Positions 16,528 through 26,360 of a stretch of 64,000 nt of DNA are shown piece after piece. A program made the translations under genes and the position numbers. The notes beneath the pieces were generated by a model. It made no database searches. It worked only from the letters and a program-made list of their open reading frames with translations, and was not told the DNA's origin. Position 1 is the stretch's first letter. Every line of letters starts with the position of its first letter. This stretch comes from Alloscardovia omnicolens (GTDB lineage Bacteria; Actinomycetota; Actinomycetes; Actinomycetales; Bifidobacteriaceae), in NCBI GenBank assembly GCA_040702985.1, contig CP159991.1:558001-622000 (forward strand), in the 5' to 3' direction.

Positions 16528-18060
16528 ATGGATAAGAATATGCGAAATGACCTAGTGAAGCTATCTGCAGCACAGATGGCTGAGAAGTTCAAAGCTGGTG
16601 AGGTAAGCTCTCGCGAGTTAGTAGATGCTCATGCTGAAGTTATTGAAGCAGCAGAACCATCTATTAACGCTTTCTTGAAGTTGAGCTTTGACCAGGCTCG
16701 TGAACAAGCTGATGCTATTGATGCAAAGCGTGTAGCAGGTGAGGAACTTGCTCCACTGGCTGGTGTCCCTATTGCGATTAAAGACATGATTGTTACCAAG
16801 GGCATCGAAACCACAGCAGCATCTAAAATTCTTGAAGGATGGATTCCTCCATATGATGCTACCGTTATTACTCGCTTGAAGAATGCTGGTTTGCCAATTC
16901 TCGGCAAGACAAATCTCGATGAATTTGCTCAGGGTTCTTCTACCGAGCATTCCGCTTATGGCAACACGCAAAATCCGTGGGATACTGATCGCGTTCCAGG
17001 TGGCTCTGGCGGTGGCTCAGCAGCAGCAGTTGCAGCATTTGAAGCTCCGTTAGCTTTGGGAACAGATACAGGTGGTTCTATTCGTCAGCCTGGTGCTTTC
17101 ACGGGAACTGTTGGCGTGAAACCAACATACGGTGGTGTTTCCCGTTTTGGTGCTATTGCTATGGCATCTTCTCTTGATCAAATTGGTCCTGTTAGCCGCA
17201 CAGTTTTAGATTCTGCATTACTGCAAGAAACAATTGGCGGTCATGATCCACACGATTCCACTTCTTTGCCAGGTTCTGCTCCAGCAATGGTGGCAGCAGC
17301 CCAGCAAGGCGCACAACGTGATCTCAAGGGCTTGAAGGTTGGTCTTATTAAGGAACTATCTGGTGATGGTTTCCAAGAAGGTGTGTCCAAGCGCTTCAAC
17401 GAGGCAGTAGAGCACTTAACTGCTATGGGGGCTGAAGTTGTAGAGATTTCCTTGCCAAACCTCAAATATGCTTTGGGTGCGTACTACATCATCATGCCTT
17501 CTGAAGTATCTTCCAACTTAGCTCGCTATGATGGTATGCGTTACGGCATGCGCGTTATGCCACCTGCTGGCGTTCCAGCAACAGCTGCCAATATGATGGC
17601 ATATACCCGCGAAGCTGGTTTTGGCGACGAAGTGAAGCGTCGTATTATTTTAGGAACTTATGCCTTGTCCGCAGGTTACTACGACGCATGGTATGGCAGT
17701 GCGCAAAAGGTACGTACTCTCATTATTGAAGATTTCAATAAGGCTTTCGAGCAGGTAGACGTATTAGCTTGCCCAACTTCTCCATCTACAGCATTTAAGT
17801 TCGGCGAAAAGACTAAAGATCCATTAGCAATGTACTTAGATGATATTGCTACCATTCCAGCGAACTTGGCCGGTGTTCCAGCTATTTCCATTCCAGCTGG
17901 TGTCAGCGATGATGGTATGCCAGTGGGCTTCCAGTTCATTGCTCCACAAAAGCGTGACGATGTTCTCTATAAGCCTGCAGCAGCACTTGAAGCAGCATTA
18001 GAAGAACAATGGAACGGTCCAGTATGGCAGTGGATGAACACTCCATGGTTGGGCGAGTAG
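16528..18060 (+). CDS. gatA: Asp-tRNA(Asn)/Glu-tRNA(Gln) amidotransferase subunit A
   Basis: Amidase subunit (510 residues) that releases ammonia from glutamine and channels it to GatB. The amidase-signature Ser-cisSer-Lys triad is visible: Lys in VPIAIKDMI, the glycine/serine-rich [15 protein letters not shown], and the nucleophile region [23 protein letters not shown] and [10 protein letters not shown] are conserved. A GGGGGAG ribosome site lies just before ATG 16528, and a second in-frame ATG lies four codons on. It is 3 bp from gatC and 18 bp from gatB. Confidence 0.97.
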   Translation: MDKNMRNDLVKLSAAQMAEKFKAGEVSSRELVDAHAEVIEAAEPSINAFLKLSFDQAREQADAIDAKRVAGEELAPLAGVPIAIKDMIVTKGIETTAASKILEGWIPPYDATVITRLKNAGLPILGKTNLDEFAQGSSTEHSAYGNTQNPWDTDRVPGGSGGGSAAAVAAFEAPLALGTDTGGSIRQPGAFTGTVGVKPTYGGVSRFGAIAMASSLDQIGPVSRTVLDSALLQETIGGHDPHDSTSLPGSAPAMVAAAQQGAQRDLKGLKVGLIKELSGDGFQEGVSKRFNEAVEHLTAMGAEVVEISLPNLKYALGAYYIIMPSEVSSNLARYDGMRYGMRVMPPAGVPATAANMMAYTREAGFGDEVKRRIILGTYALSAGYYDAWYGSAQKVRTLIIEDFNKAFEQVDVLACPTSPSTAFKFGEKTKDPLAMYLDDIATIPANLAGVPAISIPAGVSDDGMPVGFQFIAPQKRDDVLYKPAAALEAALEEQWNGPVWQWMNTPWLGE

Positions 18061-18078
18061 GTCAAAGAGGAAAAGAAC

Positions 18079-19575
18079 ATGGCTGAAAAATTAATGAAGT
18101 TTTCCGAAGCTGTAGAAAAATATGATCCAGTTATCGGTCTTGAAGTTCATGTGGAGCTCAACACCACAACTAAGCTCTTCTGCCCAGCAGAAGTATCTTT
18201 CGGTGGTGAACCAAACTCTCAGCTCACACCAGTATCATTAGGTTTGCCAGGATCCTTGCCAGTGGTCAACAAGTCCGCTATTGACTATGCCATTAAACTT
18301 GGATTGGCTTTGCACTGCGATATTGCTGAGTGGTCTCAGTTCGCCCGCAAGAACTACTTCTACCCAGATATGCCTCGCGATTATCAGATTTCTCAATATG
18401 ATAAGCCTCTTAATGGTGAAGGTTACTTGGACGTAGAGCTTGAAGATGGCGAAATTTTCCGCGTGCCAATCGAACGCGCGCATGTAGAAGATGATGCTGG
18501 CAAGAATACTCACGTGGGCGGTGCTGACGGTCGTATTGAAGGTGCAGACCACTCTTTGGTTGATTACAACCGTGCAGGTGTGCCATTGGTTGAGATCGTG
18601 ACTAAGCCAATTACGGGTGCAGGTGCGCGCGCAGCAGAAGTTGCTGGTGCTTATGTGCGTACAATCCGTGATATTGTACGTGCTCTCAATATTTCCAACG
18701 CTCGTATGGAGCAGGGAAATATGCGTGCCGATGTGAATGTCTCTTTGCGTGAGAATGCAGATGCACCATTCGGTACCCGTTCTGAAACTAAGAACGTGAA
18801 TTCTTTCCGCGGTATTGAGCGCACAATTGTATATGAAATTCGCCGTCAAGCTGCTGTTTTGGAAGCTGGTGGAGAAGTTCTACAAGAAACTCGCCACTGG
18901 GATGAAGCAAGTCAGACCACGGCTGGTGGTCGTGTAAAGACTGATGCTGATGATTATCGCTACTTCCCAGATCCTGATTTGGTGATGGTACACACCACAC
19001 AGGAACATATTGAAGAGCTTAAAGCTCAGATGCCAGAAATGCCACGTGAACGTCGAAATCGTTTGCAGGCTGAATGGGGTCTTAGCGATAACGATATGCG
19101 CGATATTATTAATGCTTCTGCACTCGACCTGGTGGAAGAAACAGTACAAGCAGGAGCAACTCCAGCTGGTGCTCGTAAATGGTGGATGGGAGAAATTTCT
19201 CGCGCCGCCAATGAGAATGACACCACTTTGGAAGAGCTGAGCATCAGCCCAGCAGATGTGGCTCGCGTAGAAGCCTTGATTGCTGAGGGTAAACTCAACG
19301 ATAAGTTGGCTAAGCAGACTGTATCTGGTGTTATTGCTGGTGAGGGTACTCCTGACGAAGTAGTAGCTAAGCATGGTTACGAGGTTGTGCAGGATACTGG
19401 TGCTTTGGAAGCAGAAGTCGATAAAGCATTGGCTGATAATCCAGACATTGCTGAAAAGCTCAAGAGCGGTAATATGAAGCCAATGGGCGCTATTATCGGC
19501 GCAGTTATGAAGGCTACACGTGGACAGGCTGATGCGAAAACTGTAACTAGCATCGTCATGTCTAAAATTAAGTAG
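18079..19575 (+). CDS. gatB: Asp-tRNA(Asn)/Glu-tRNA(Gln) amidotransferase subunit B
   Basis: Subunit (498 residues) that binds the misacylated tRNA, activates the carboxylate with ATP and receives ammonia from GatA. Family motifs include [69 protein letters not shown], and [10 protein letters not shown]. The C-terminal YqeY-like helical tail ([13 protein letters not shown] to [12 protein letters not shown]) is complete. AGAGGAAAAG gives the ribosome site. Last gene of gatCAB; a gene on the same strand follows after 61 bp without a clear terminator. Confidence 0.97.
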   Translation: MAEKLMKFSEAVEKYDPVIGLEVHVELNTTTKLFCPAEVSFGGEPNSQLTPVSLGLPGSLPVVNKSAIDYAIKLGLALHCDIAEWSQFARKNYFYPDMPRDYQISQYDKPLNGEGYLDVELEDGEIFRVPIERAHVEDDAGKNTHVGGADGRIEGADHSLVDYNRAGVPLVEIVTKPITGAGARAAEVAGAYVRTIRDIVRALNISNARMEQGNMRADVNVSLRENADAPFGTRSETKNVNSFRGIERTIVYEIRRQAAVLEAGGEVLQETRHWDEASQTTAGGRVKTDADDYRYFPDPDLVMVHTTQEHIEELKAQMPEMPRERRNRLQAEWGLSDNDMRDIINASALDLVEETVQAGATPAGARKWWMGEISRAANENDTTLEELSISPADVARVEALIAEGKLNDKLAKQTVSGVIAGEGTPDEVVAKHGYEVVQDTGALEAEVDKALADNPDIAEKLKSGNMKPMGAIIGAVMKATRGQADAKTVTSIVMSKIK

Positions 19576-19636
19576 TTTCTCACTGCAATTCAGCTGAGTA
19601 TATCAACGTCGGAATAAAGAAGGGGAAAGACATCCC

Positions 19637-20623
19637 ATGCAGGACACCATGATGACCACAACTAATCCACGCGTTTTAGATGAAAGCGTTGTTATTCCTG
19701 AAATTCGTGGAGAGATGGTTAAACTTCGTGCTGCAAGTTGGGACGATTTCAGCATGATGGATCGTATTCATGCCTTTTCCTCTTCTTTAACTCTGGTCGG
19801 TAAATCAGAAGAAGCTGAGCGCGCCATTGTACGCTCTTGGATTCAGAGGTCGTTGCGCTGGCAGAAGGGGATTCGCACCCAGGAAGAAGGTCTGCAAGAT
19901 GCAGAAGCTCGTGGTGTGATGGCATGGTCACTTTTCGTCAACGACAGTAATGAGAGCAACAGCTCGGATGACGTCAATACTGATGAGCTCATTGGTATGG
20001 CTTTTTTGGTTGATATTGATGCATGGGCTGAGTCCGCTCGCATTCAAGTAATTCTGGGCGAACCATATCGCGGTCGCGGATATACGCGCGACGTTATGCC
20101 TCGCGTTATGACATACGGTTTTGCTCCACGTCCAGCTGGTTTAGGGCTTCATCGTATTTGGATCAGCACATCATCATCAAATACGCGCGGTCACGCTGTT
20201 TATAAGTCATTAGGCTTTATTGAATCTGGTATTTCGCGAGATGCACTCTGGGATGATAGTGAATCACGCTACATGGATATGCATGTTTTCGATATGCTTG
20301 TTGATGAGTTTGATCCTATCCAATCATTAGCTACTTTCGGTTTGCATGCGATTATGGAAAATCCGGGCATTCGTGAAGCTCTAGCTCAGCATGAGCGTAC
20401 GCTGAACGTGAAGAAGAACGTATCTGTTGAAGTCCATGATTTGGCGGTATCACGTGAAGAAGTAGCAGCAGATCGTCCAGAGAACACTAAGCACACCGAG
20501 AATGCAGATGTTCAGCTTCCTCCTATTTCTGGACAACGCCACGCGTCGAGCCATGATGACATATCTCAGGACGAAGAACTTCCATGGTGGCGTAAACTTG
20601 GAGCTGGACGCAAACGCGACTAA
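19637..20623 (+). CDS. GNAT-family N-acetyltransferase with extended C-terminus (RimJ/RimL-like)
   Basis: 328 residues. Residues about 20-205 form a RimJ/RimL-type GNAT domain: EIRGEMVKLRAASWDDF, then LIGMAFLVDIDAWAESARIQVILG, the acetyl-CoA loop YRGRGYTRDVMPRVM, and LHRIWISTSSSNTRGHAVYKSLGF with the Asn and Tyr of motif B. The last 110 or so residues are hydrophilic and low in conservation, ending in a basic stretch, and are not part of the catalytic fold. AAGGGG lies 11 bp before ATG 19637; ATGs five and six codons later are alternatives. Substrate unknown; protein N-terminal acetylation is typical of the group. Confidence 0.8.
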   Translation: MQDTMMTTTNPRVLDESVVIPEIRGEMVKLRAASWDDFSMMDRIHAFSSSLTLVGKSEEAERAIVRSWIQRSLRWQKGIRTQEEGLQDAEARGVMAWSLFVNDSNESNSSDDVNTDELIGMAFLVDIDAWAESARIQVILGEPYRGRGYTRDVMPRVMTYGFAPRPAGLGLHRIWISTSSSNTRGHAVYKSLGFIESGISRDALWDDSESRYMDMHVFDMLVDEFDPIQSLATFGLHAIMENPGIREALAQHERTLNVKKNVSVEVHDLAVSREEVAADRPENTKHTENADVQLPPISGQRHASSHDDISQDEELPWWRKLGAGRKRD

Positions 20624-20723
20624 GTTGTGCGCTGAACATGTACTAGCACATTGCTACTACAATAAAGGACAAATACCATAGCAAACCGCTTCAGCATACA
20701 CTCCCTATCGCAAGGAGAGCTCG

Positions 20724-21035
20724 ATGAGTGCAGAAGATCTCGATAACTACGAAACTGATGCCGAACTGGCATTGTATAAAGAGTATCGTGACGTCATCAA
20801 ACTTTTTACTTATGTGATTGAAACGGAACGTCGATTTTATCTCGCTAACCGTGTTGATTTTAATGTCCGTCAAGCTGGCCAAGACGTTTATTTTGATGTG
20901 CAACTGACCGACGCATGGGTGTGGGATGTTTATCGTCCTAATCGTTTCGTGAAAAATGTGCGCATCGTTACTTTTAAAGATGTGAATGTGGAAGAAGTTC
21001 AAAAAACTGATATTGAAGTTCCACGAGATTTATAA
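20724..21035 (+). CDS. DUF2469 family protein
   Basis: 103-residue acidic protein that matches the actinobacterial DUF2469 family: SAEDLDNYETDAELALYKEY, VIETERRFYLANRVD and DAWVWDVYRPNRFVKNVR are its hallmark stretches. Function unknown. In many actinobacteria it neighbours rnhB and lepB; here it lies about 3.3 kb before rnhB with an oxidoreductase and rplS-lepB between. CAAGGAGAG gives a strong ribosome site for ATG 20724. No membrane segment or signal is present. Confidence 0.88.
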   Translation: MSAEDLDNYETDAELALYKEYRDVIKLFTYVIETERRFYLANRVDFNVRQAGQDVYFDVQLTDAWVWDVYRPNRFVKNVRIVTFKDVNVEEVQKTDIEVPRDL

Positions 21036-21174
21036 ACCGTATATCCAGGATTTTAACGAGAAGACTTTTAGTCCCCTCCAACTGCGAAAAAATTGTGCGT
21101 ACTGTGTTATATCACCATAAAAAACGATGGTATACGGTAGGCTTGGAAAGAATATCTAAACTTGAGGAGTAAAT

Positions 21175-22764
21175 GTGACAGATAAACAATCTGTTGTGAT
21201 TATCGGTGGAGGTCCTGCAGGACTTACCGCAGCGTGGGAATTAGTTAAAGACAATTCCGATGTCTATGATGTCACTGTGCTAGAAGCAAGCCAGGAATTT
21301 GGCGGTATTGCTCGCACTGTAAAGTACAACGGTAATCGTATGGATATTGGCGGTCATCGCTTTTTCTCCAAAGACGATCGTATTATGCAATGGTGGCAGG
21401 ATGTTATGCCACTGCAAGGCGCTCCATCGTATGACGATAAGAAACTTGGGCGTCATCATGATTTGAACCCAGGTGGTCCAGATCCAGAAAAGACAGATAA
21501 GGTTATGCTTAAGCGTCACCGTTTATCTCGCATTTTCTGGAATCAGCATTTCTTTGATTATCCTATTAGCCTGACCCCTAACACAATTAAAGCCATGGGC
21601 TTTGTGCTCACTATGCAGGCAGGATTCAGCTATCTGTGGTCTACTGTGCACAAGTTGCCAGAAGATAACTTGGAAAACTTCTACATTAACCGATTCGGTC
21701 GCAAGCTGTATTCCATGTTCTTTGAAGGGTACACTGAGAAGCTATGGGGTCGTCATCCAAGTGAGATTTCTGCTGACTGGGGTGCTCAGCGCGTAAAGGG
21801 CCTGAATATTTGGAATATTCTGGGTAACGCTTTTAAGAGAATGATGCCTGGTCATAAGGCAGATAATTCAAAAGTAGAAACCTCTTTGATTGAAGAGTTT
21901 TGGTATCCAAAGCTCGGTCCAGGCCAGCTCTGGGAAATCGTGGCAGATAACTCTACTGCCAAGGGTGCTACGATTATTAAGGGTGCTAAGGTCACCGCTA
22001 TTCATAGCGAAAATGGAAAAGCATCAAGTGTGGATTACACCACAGAAGATGGCACTGTTGTTAATCTGAAAGCAGATCACGTTATTTCTTCTATGCCTCT
22101 CAATCATCTCATTGATGCAATGGAAGAAGGCGGCGTAGAAGTGCCATCATCGGTATCAGAGGTTGCACATGGCTTGCCATTCCGTGACTTCGTAACCGTG
22201 GGCCTGCTTGTTAAGAAGTTGCGCGTTCAGAACACGACGGACGTGCCAACTTTGGGTAATCCGCCAATCGTTCCAGATAACTGGATTTATGTTCAAGATC
22301 CTGGATATAAAGTAGGACGACTTCAGATTTTTAACAACTGGAGCCCATACCTCTTAAAGGATCCAGACAATACCGTATGGATTGGTTTGGAATACTTTAC
22401 AGATGAAGGTGATGATTTCTGGAATCTCACCGATGAAGAGGCACGTAAGTTTGCTATTGCTGAAATGATTCGTATGCGCATTATTGAAAGTGCAGACGAT
22501 GTTTTGGATGCACATCGAGAACTCGTACCAAAAGCATATCCTGCTTACTTCGATACCTATGACCGCATTGATGAGTTGACCAACTGGATTGACTCCTTAG
22601 GCAATGTGTACTGCGTAGGGCGTAATGGTCAGCATCATTACAATAATCAGGATCACTCCATGGCAACATCTATGGAGGCTGTGGACAATATTAAGACTGG
22701 TCGAGAAGATAAAACTAATGTGTGGTCTGTAAACACAGAGAAGTCTTATCACGAGTCTAAATAG
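21175..22764 (+). CDS. NAD(P)/FAD-dependent oxidoreductase, UDP-galactopyranose mutase/amine-oxidase-like
   Basis: 529-residue flavoprotein starting with GTG (ribosome site TTGAGGAG). The N-terminal Rossmann motif VVIIGGGPAGLTAAWEL binds the FAD ADP moiety, followed by the E-containing strand VTVLEAS and the second FAD motif RMDIGGHRFFSKD. The C-terminal part has VYCVGRNGQHHYNNQDHSMATSMEA, where FAD contacts end. It belongs to the group annotated as protoporphyrinogen-oxidase-like or UDP-galactopyranose-mutase-like oxidoreductases, many of which act in cell-envelope glycan metabolism. The exact substrate is not shown, and no sugar genes adjoin it. A terminator follows after about 80 bp. Confidence 0.8.
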   Translation: MTDKQSVVIIGGGPAGLTAAWELVKDNSDVYDVTVLEASQEFGGIARTVKYNGNRMDIGGHRFFSKDDRIMQWWQDVMPLQGAPSYDDKKLGRHHDLNPGGPDPEKTDKVMLKRHRLSRIFWNQHFFDYPISLTPNTIKAMGFVLTMQAGFSYLWSTVHKLPEDNLENFYINRFGRKLYSMFFEGYTEKLWGRHPSEISADWGAQRVKGLNIWNILGNAFKRMMPGHKADNSKVETSLIEEFWYPKLGPGQLWEIVADNSTAKGATIIKGAKVTAIHSENGKASSVDYTTEDGTVVNLKADHVISSMPLNHLIDAMEEGGVEVPSSVSEVAHGLPFRDFVTVGLLVKKLRVQNTTDVPTLGNPPIVPDNWIYVQDPGYKVGRLQIFNNWSPYLLKDPDNTVWIGLEYFTDEGDDFWNLTDEEARKFAIAEMIRMRIIESADDVLDAHRELVPKAYPAYFDTYDRIDELTNWIDSLGNVYCVGRNGQHHYNNQDHSMATSMEAVDNIKTGREDKTNVWSVNTEKSYHESK

Positions 22765-22842
22765 TTCCGATTGACAGCTGCACAATAGTAGCGTCATAAC
22801 TACGCGCCACGTCGCTCACGTAATACATCAAGAGCATAACTG

Positions 22843-22884
22843 AAGCACTGAAGATGTCGCCCTGGCATTTCTTCAGTGCTTTAG
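22843..22884 (+). terminator. Terminator after the FAD oxidoreductase
   Basis: AAGCACTGAAGA (22843-22854) and TCTTCAGTGCTT (22870-22881) form a perfect 12-bp stem with a 15-nt loop, followed by a short T-run (TTTAGT). Confidence 0.75.
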
Positions 22885-22900
22885 TGTATAGTTATAGCTT

Positions 22901-23090
22901 GTATGTGCCGAGTGGAGCATTGCCACATAGATGTACCACTCATCAGGTCTAGATCGGCATAACGCTGAACAGACTGGCTCCTTTGCAGGCAAACTTGCAA
23001 AGAAGACGCGAGGAATGAAGTGCCATAGCCATAAAACTATGGTTGAACTTTCATTCCCAGACTTAACGCTGATATGTGGCGGCGTATGAG
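22901..23090 (+). promoter_or_regulatory. Structured leader of rplS
   Basis: The roughly 190 bp before rplS are rich in inverted repeats. GAGTGG (22910-22915) can pair with CCACTC (22936-22941), or, competing for the same bases, TGCCGA (22906-22911) with TCGGCA (22954-22959). CTTTGCA (22981-22987) pairs with TGCAAAG (22996-23002). A long hairpin has GGAATGAA (23012-23019) with TTCATTCC (23050-23057) closing CCATAG (23023-23028) with CTATGG (23037-23042). Such folding upstream of a ribosomal-protein gene suggests an autoregulatory L19 leader, as known in other phyla. The overlapping stems at the 5' end would allow switching. No -35/-10 pair is clear. Confidence 0.6.
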
Positions 23091-23097
23091 GATTATT

Positions 23098-23460
23098 ATG
23101 AACGCTATTGAAGCATTCGAAGCTAAGCAGCTCAAGGCTGCAGATTCCATTCCTGCATTCCGTCCAGGCGACACCGTTAAGGTGAACGTAAAGATTCAGG
23201 AAGGTAACAACTCTCGTATTCAGGCATTCCAGGGCGTTGTAATTGGCCGCCAGGGTGCTGGTTTGCGTGAAACTTTCATGGTACGTAAGGTTTCCTTCGG
23301 CGTTGGCGTAGAACGTCGTTTCCCAGTACATTCCCCATCTATCGATTCCATTGAATTGGTACGTAAGGGTAAGGTACGTCGTGCAAAGCTTTACTACTTG
23401 CGCAACTTGCGTGGTAAGGCTGCTCGCATTGTTGAGCGCCGCGACAATTCCGCAAACTAA
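23098..23460 (+). CDS. rplS: 50S ribosomal protein L19
   Basis: L19 (120 residues) lies at the interface of the 30S and 50S subunits. Family stretches [48 protein letters not shown] and the C-terminal [18 protein letters not shown] are all present. The open frame extends upstream to 23074, but ATG 23098 is preferred: it has TGAGGA 7 bp upstream and gives the normal N-terminus [12 protein letters not shown]. It is preceded by a highly folded leader and followed by a terminator. Confidence 0.98.
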   Translation: MNAIEAFEAKQLKAADSIPAFRPGDTVKVNVKIQEGNNSRIQAFQGVVIGRQGAGLRETFMVRKVSFGVGVERRFPVHSPSIDSIELVRKGKVRRAKLYYLRNLRGKAARIVERRDNSAN

Positions 23461-23473
23461 AACGTGCAGTGGA

Positions 23474-23506
23474 GAAACCCTGGGCCTTACCTCGGGTTTT
23501 TCTTTT
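23474..23506 (+). terminator. Terminator after rplS
   Basis: AAACCC (23475-23480) pairs with GGGTTT (23494-23499) within GAGAAACCC and GGGTTTTTC, followed by a T-rich run TTTTCTTTTATTTT. Confidence 0.8.
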
Positions 23507-23610
23507 ATTTTCCGCGTGGGCAGTGTACACCGCTTGAATACAGCCTTCTAACACAACCCATGCCACAAGCGCACCACGCATAAAAGTTCAGCTTCGAGCT
23601 GGAGGATACA

Positions 23611-24330
23611 GTGAGCACAGGTAAACATACACACACAGAACACATGATTCCAGAGCACAGCACTGGTCAACGAACCTATTCGCGCGCAGAACAGCGTTTA
23701 ATGGGGGCGTTGGATTGGTTGCTATATTTTGTTGTTCCCTTGGTTATTGTGCTTGTGCTGCGTTTTGTCATCTTTGGCTTGTTTATTATTCCATCAGCGT
23801 CTATGGAAAATACGTTGATGATTGGTGATCGTATTATTACCAAGAACATCAACATTTCCTCGCACACACTCAAGCGTGGTCAGGTGATTGTTTTTGCTGA
23901 CGATTCTCATTGGTTGAGCGCTCAAGAAGTGAACGAGGCAGCTAGCTCAACACATAGTTTTGGCATTGATAATGGTAAATTATTCTTGGTTAAGCGTCTC
24001 ATTGGTTTACCAGGAGATGTGGTTGCTTCAGAAGGTAACGGTGCTCCGGTCACAGTCAACGGTGTTGCTATTGATGAATCATCATATATAAAACCTGGCG
24101 TAGCTCCATCAGATCAGGCTTTTTCAGTAACAGTTCCTCCCGATAGTGTTTTTGTAATGGGGGATAATCGTTCCAATTCCGCGGATTCACGTTTTCATCT
24201 CAACGATGGTAATTCAGGCTGTGTGCGCATCAGTTCTATTACCGGCGTTGCTTTAGCTGTTTTCTGGCCATCTGCAGATTGGAAAATTTTGAATACGGGG
24301 CGAGCAGCGTTTGAAAGCGTAGGCCTGTGA
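23611..24330 (+). CDS. lepB: Type I signal peptidase
   Basis: Membrane-bound Ser/Lys peptidase (239 residues) that removes signal peptides from exported proteins. One N-terminal membrane helix (about 33-58: LLYFVVPLVIVLVLRFVIFG) is followed at once by the catalytic serine in FIIPSASMENTL; the catalytic lysine is in LVKRLIGLPGD, and the C-terminal box VFVMGDNRSNSADSR is intact. The start is GTG 23611 with GGAGG upstream. The stop overlaps the start of rnhB (TGATG), and rplS-lepB-rnhB is a conserved actinobacterial order. The adhesin and lipoproteins in this window would be typical clients of the export pathway. Confidence 0.96.
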   Translation: MSTGKHTHTEHMIPEHSTGQRTYSRAEQRLMGALDWLLYFVVPLVIVLVLRFVIFGLFIIPSASMENTLMIGDRIITKNINISSHTLKRGQVIVFADDSHWLSAQEVNEAASSTHSFGIDNGKLFLVKRLIGLPGDVVASEGNGAPVTVNGVAIDESSYIKPGVAPSDQAFSVTVPPDSVFVMGDNRSNSADSRFHLNDGNSGCVRISSITGVALAVFWPSADWKILNTGRAAFESVGL

Positions 24331-25034
24331 TGCCTGCACCTTCTCCCACATGGCAGTTTGAATCCGACATTGTTCATCAAGGCGCGCAATGGATTATTGG
24401 GCTTGATGAGGTAGGTCGTGGATGCTTAGCAGGTCCCGTTACACTGGGGGCTGCAGCATTTCGCGCAGATCTTATTGGCACAGACACCATTCCTGAGGGC
24501 TTAAAAGACTCTAAACTCCTCAGTGAACGCCGACGTGAAGCTCTGATTGAACCCATAGCTCAATGGGCTGCAGCAGTGGGTACTGGCTCATGCTCTAATA
24601 CTGAAATTGATGAGTGGGGAATATCATCATGCTTAGGAGTAGCAGCGCTGAGAGCTTTGGAAACGGTAGAACGAGATCTGCTGGAAAAATATCCACAAGA
24701 TTTTTATGAACGCGTGCGTGTAGCTGTTATTTTAGATGGTCCGCATGATTACATTACGCCAGCAATGAGCATGGTTCATGCTCCAACAATCCCTGTTATT
24801 CCGCGTGTTTACACGCAAGTTAAAGCTGATCAGCAGTGTGCTAGTGTAGCAGCCGCATCGGTATATGCGAAAGTTCAGCGAGACCATACTATGCTCCATA
24901 TTGCGCAGGATAATCCTCAATGGGCTGCATACGCATGGGGAAAAAATAAAGGATACGGTTCTGCTCAACATCGAGCAGCCTTGAAAGAACATGGTCCAAC
25001 ACCATATCATCGCATCAGTTGGAAGTTAGGATAA
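24330..25034 (+). CDS. rnhB: Ribonuclease HII
   Basis: RNase HII cuts RNA in RNA-DNA hybrids and removes misincorporated ribonucleotides. About 234 residues. The active-site acidic residues are visible in IGLDEVGRGCLAGPV (Asp and Glu), VILDGPHDY (Asp), and QQCASVAAASVYAKVQRD (final Asp). ATG 24330 overlaps the lepB stop, so translation is coupled; a GTG one codon earlier (24327) is the alternative. A LacI-family gene follows after 6 bp and may be in the same transcript. Confidence 0.95.
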   Translation: MPAPSPTWQFESDIVHQGAQWIIGLDEVGRGCLAGPVTLGAAAFRADLIGTDTIPEGLKDSKLLSERRREALIEPIAQWAAAVGTGSCSNTEIDEWGISSCLGVAALRALETVERDLLEKYPQDFYERVRVAVILDGPHDYITPAMSMVHAPTIPVIPRVYTQVKADQQCASVAAASVYAKVQRDHTMLHIAQDNPQWAAYAWGKNKGYGSAQHRAALKEHGPTPYHRISWKLG

Positions 25035-25040
25035 CCTCAG

Positions 25041-26138
25041 ATGAGCACTCATAAAGTTTCTATTATCGACGTAGCCAAGGAAGCAGGTGTTTCCTACCAA
25101 ACTGTATCGCGCGTTATTAATAATTCCCCATCTGTGCGCGAGTCCACGCGCCGCAAAGTTCAAGAGGCTATTCAAGCGTTAAACTATCATCCATCGTTGT
25201 CGGCACAATCTCTCAAAACACAGCGCACGCGTATGGTGGGAGTTATTGCTTCTCAAACTCAGTATTCTGGCCCGCTGCTGACTATTTCAGCTATTGAAAG
25301 AATGGCGAGAAGCCGCAATCTTTTCGTGTCTGTGGCAACAGTAGATGAGGCTCGTCTCAACCCAGAAGATTTTGCGAATATTGAAGAAAGCTTCGTTAAG
25401 CTAGGTGTGGAAGCAGTTGTTATTGTTGCGCCAACAGAAGCTATGGTGACTTTAGCTGTGGAAAGCCATGTGAATATTCCTCGCGTTATTATTACTGCCG
25501 CTGAAGGAATGCAAGAACTCAGTTCGCGCCAATTTGATGCACAGCGTGTGAAATTTGTGACTACAAATCAAGATGAGGCAAGCCGCCATATTGTGCACAC
25601 ATTATCTGAGCGCGGTGTGGATCGAGTTATTTATTTACGTGGACCGCAGCAGTGGCGCGATGCATATACGCGATGTGAAGCGTGCAAGCGTGCCTGCATA
25701 GATGCAGGCTTAGATATTCAGATTTTAGATATGAATGATTGGCTCAGCGCAAACAGCTATGAGAAAATATCTGCACTTTTAACATCTCAGGGTGTTCAGA
25801 GCATGAAAAACACTGCTGTGTGGGGAGCTAATGATTTGCTGGCTATGGGCGCTCGTCGTGCACTGATAGAAGCAGGACTTGTTATTCCTGATGATGTGTG
25901 CGTTGTGGGATATGACGATATGCCAGGTATGGAAAGTCTTGTTCCTCCGCTGACTACAGTTAACCCTAATTATGAGCATGTTGGCTCATTGGCTATGCGT
26001 TTAGTTCTTGACTTACTGGGATATGGGGCTGCAGATGAAGATGCAGACAGCGCAAGTTTAGACACCATGCTTGTCGAGGGTTCTGAGAATCTCTACTTCA
26101 TTGAGCCAACAGTAGTATTACGTGAATCTACGCGATAG
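25041..26138 (+). CDS. LacI-family regulator, probably of arabinose use
   Basis: 365 residues. The N-terminal LacI helix-turn-helix and hinge are clear: VSIIDVAKEAGVSYQTVSRVIN, then RKVQEAIQALNYHPSLSAQSLK. The periplasmic-binding-protein-like ligand domain follows, with VGVIASQ, the AVWGANDLLAMGARRALIEAG stretch, and VVGYDDMPGMESLVPPLTTVNP. It lies 223 bp before araB on the same strand, with a perfect 22-bp palindrome covering the araB start region, so it is most likely a local arabinose regulator of the AraR/AraQ type known in bifidobacteria. Effector (arabinose or a phosphorylated product) not shown by sequence. Confidence 0.88.
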   Translation: MSTHKVSIIDVAKEAGVSYQTVSRVINNSPSVRESTRRKVQEAIQALNYHPSLSAQSLKTQRTRMVGVIASQTQYSGPLLTISAIERMARSRNLFVSVATVDEARLNPEDFANIEESFVKLGVEAVVIVAPTEAMVTLAVESHVNIPRVIITAAEGMQELSSRQFDAQRVKFVTTNQDEASRHIVHTLSERGVDRVIYLRGPQQWRDAYTRCEACKRACIDAGLDIQILDMNDWLSANSYEKISALLTSQGVQSMKNTAVWGANDLLAMGARRALIEAGLVIPDDVCVVGYDDMPGMESLVPPLTTVNPNYEHVGSLAMRLVLDLLGYGAADEDADSASLDTMLVEGSENLYFIEPTVVLRESTR

Positions 26139-26258
26139 TCAAGCGTACAAAAGATAACAATTTAGTGACGCAATTTTTTGGGGATTGATACAGCATAACC
26201 TCTGTATTTTCACTGCATAACAGGGGTAATAGTCTGCGCCACACGGAAGCGGCTTCGG

Positions 26259-26312
26259 TTGATTAATACAACGTTATAGTGTAAAATGTACTTATGTGAA
26301 CGTTCACATAAG
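26259..26312 (+). promoter_or_regulatory. araB promoter with 22-bp palindromic LacI-type operator
   Basis: TTGATT (26259-26264), 17 bp, TAAAAT (26282-26287) is a good promoter with a predicted start near 26294. The perfect palindrome CTTATGTGAAC-GTTCACATAAG (26291-26312, central CG as usual for LacI operators) covers the start site, so the bound regulator would block transcription. The ribosome site of araB lies about 35 bp further on. Confidence 0.85.
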
Positions 26313-26360
26313 GTTGTGAATTTGTCGAGACAATATCCAAACACAATGGAGTGAGTAACT

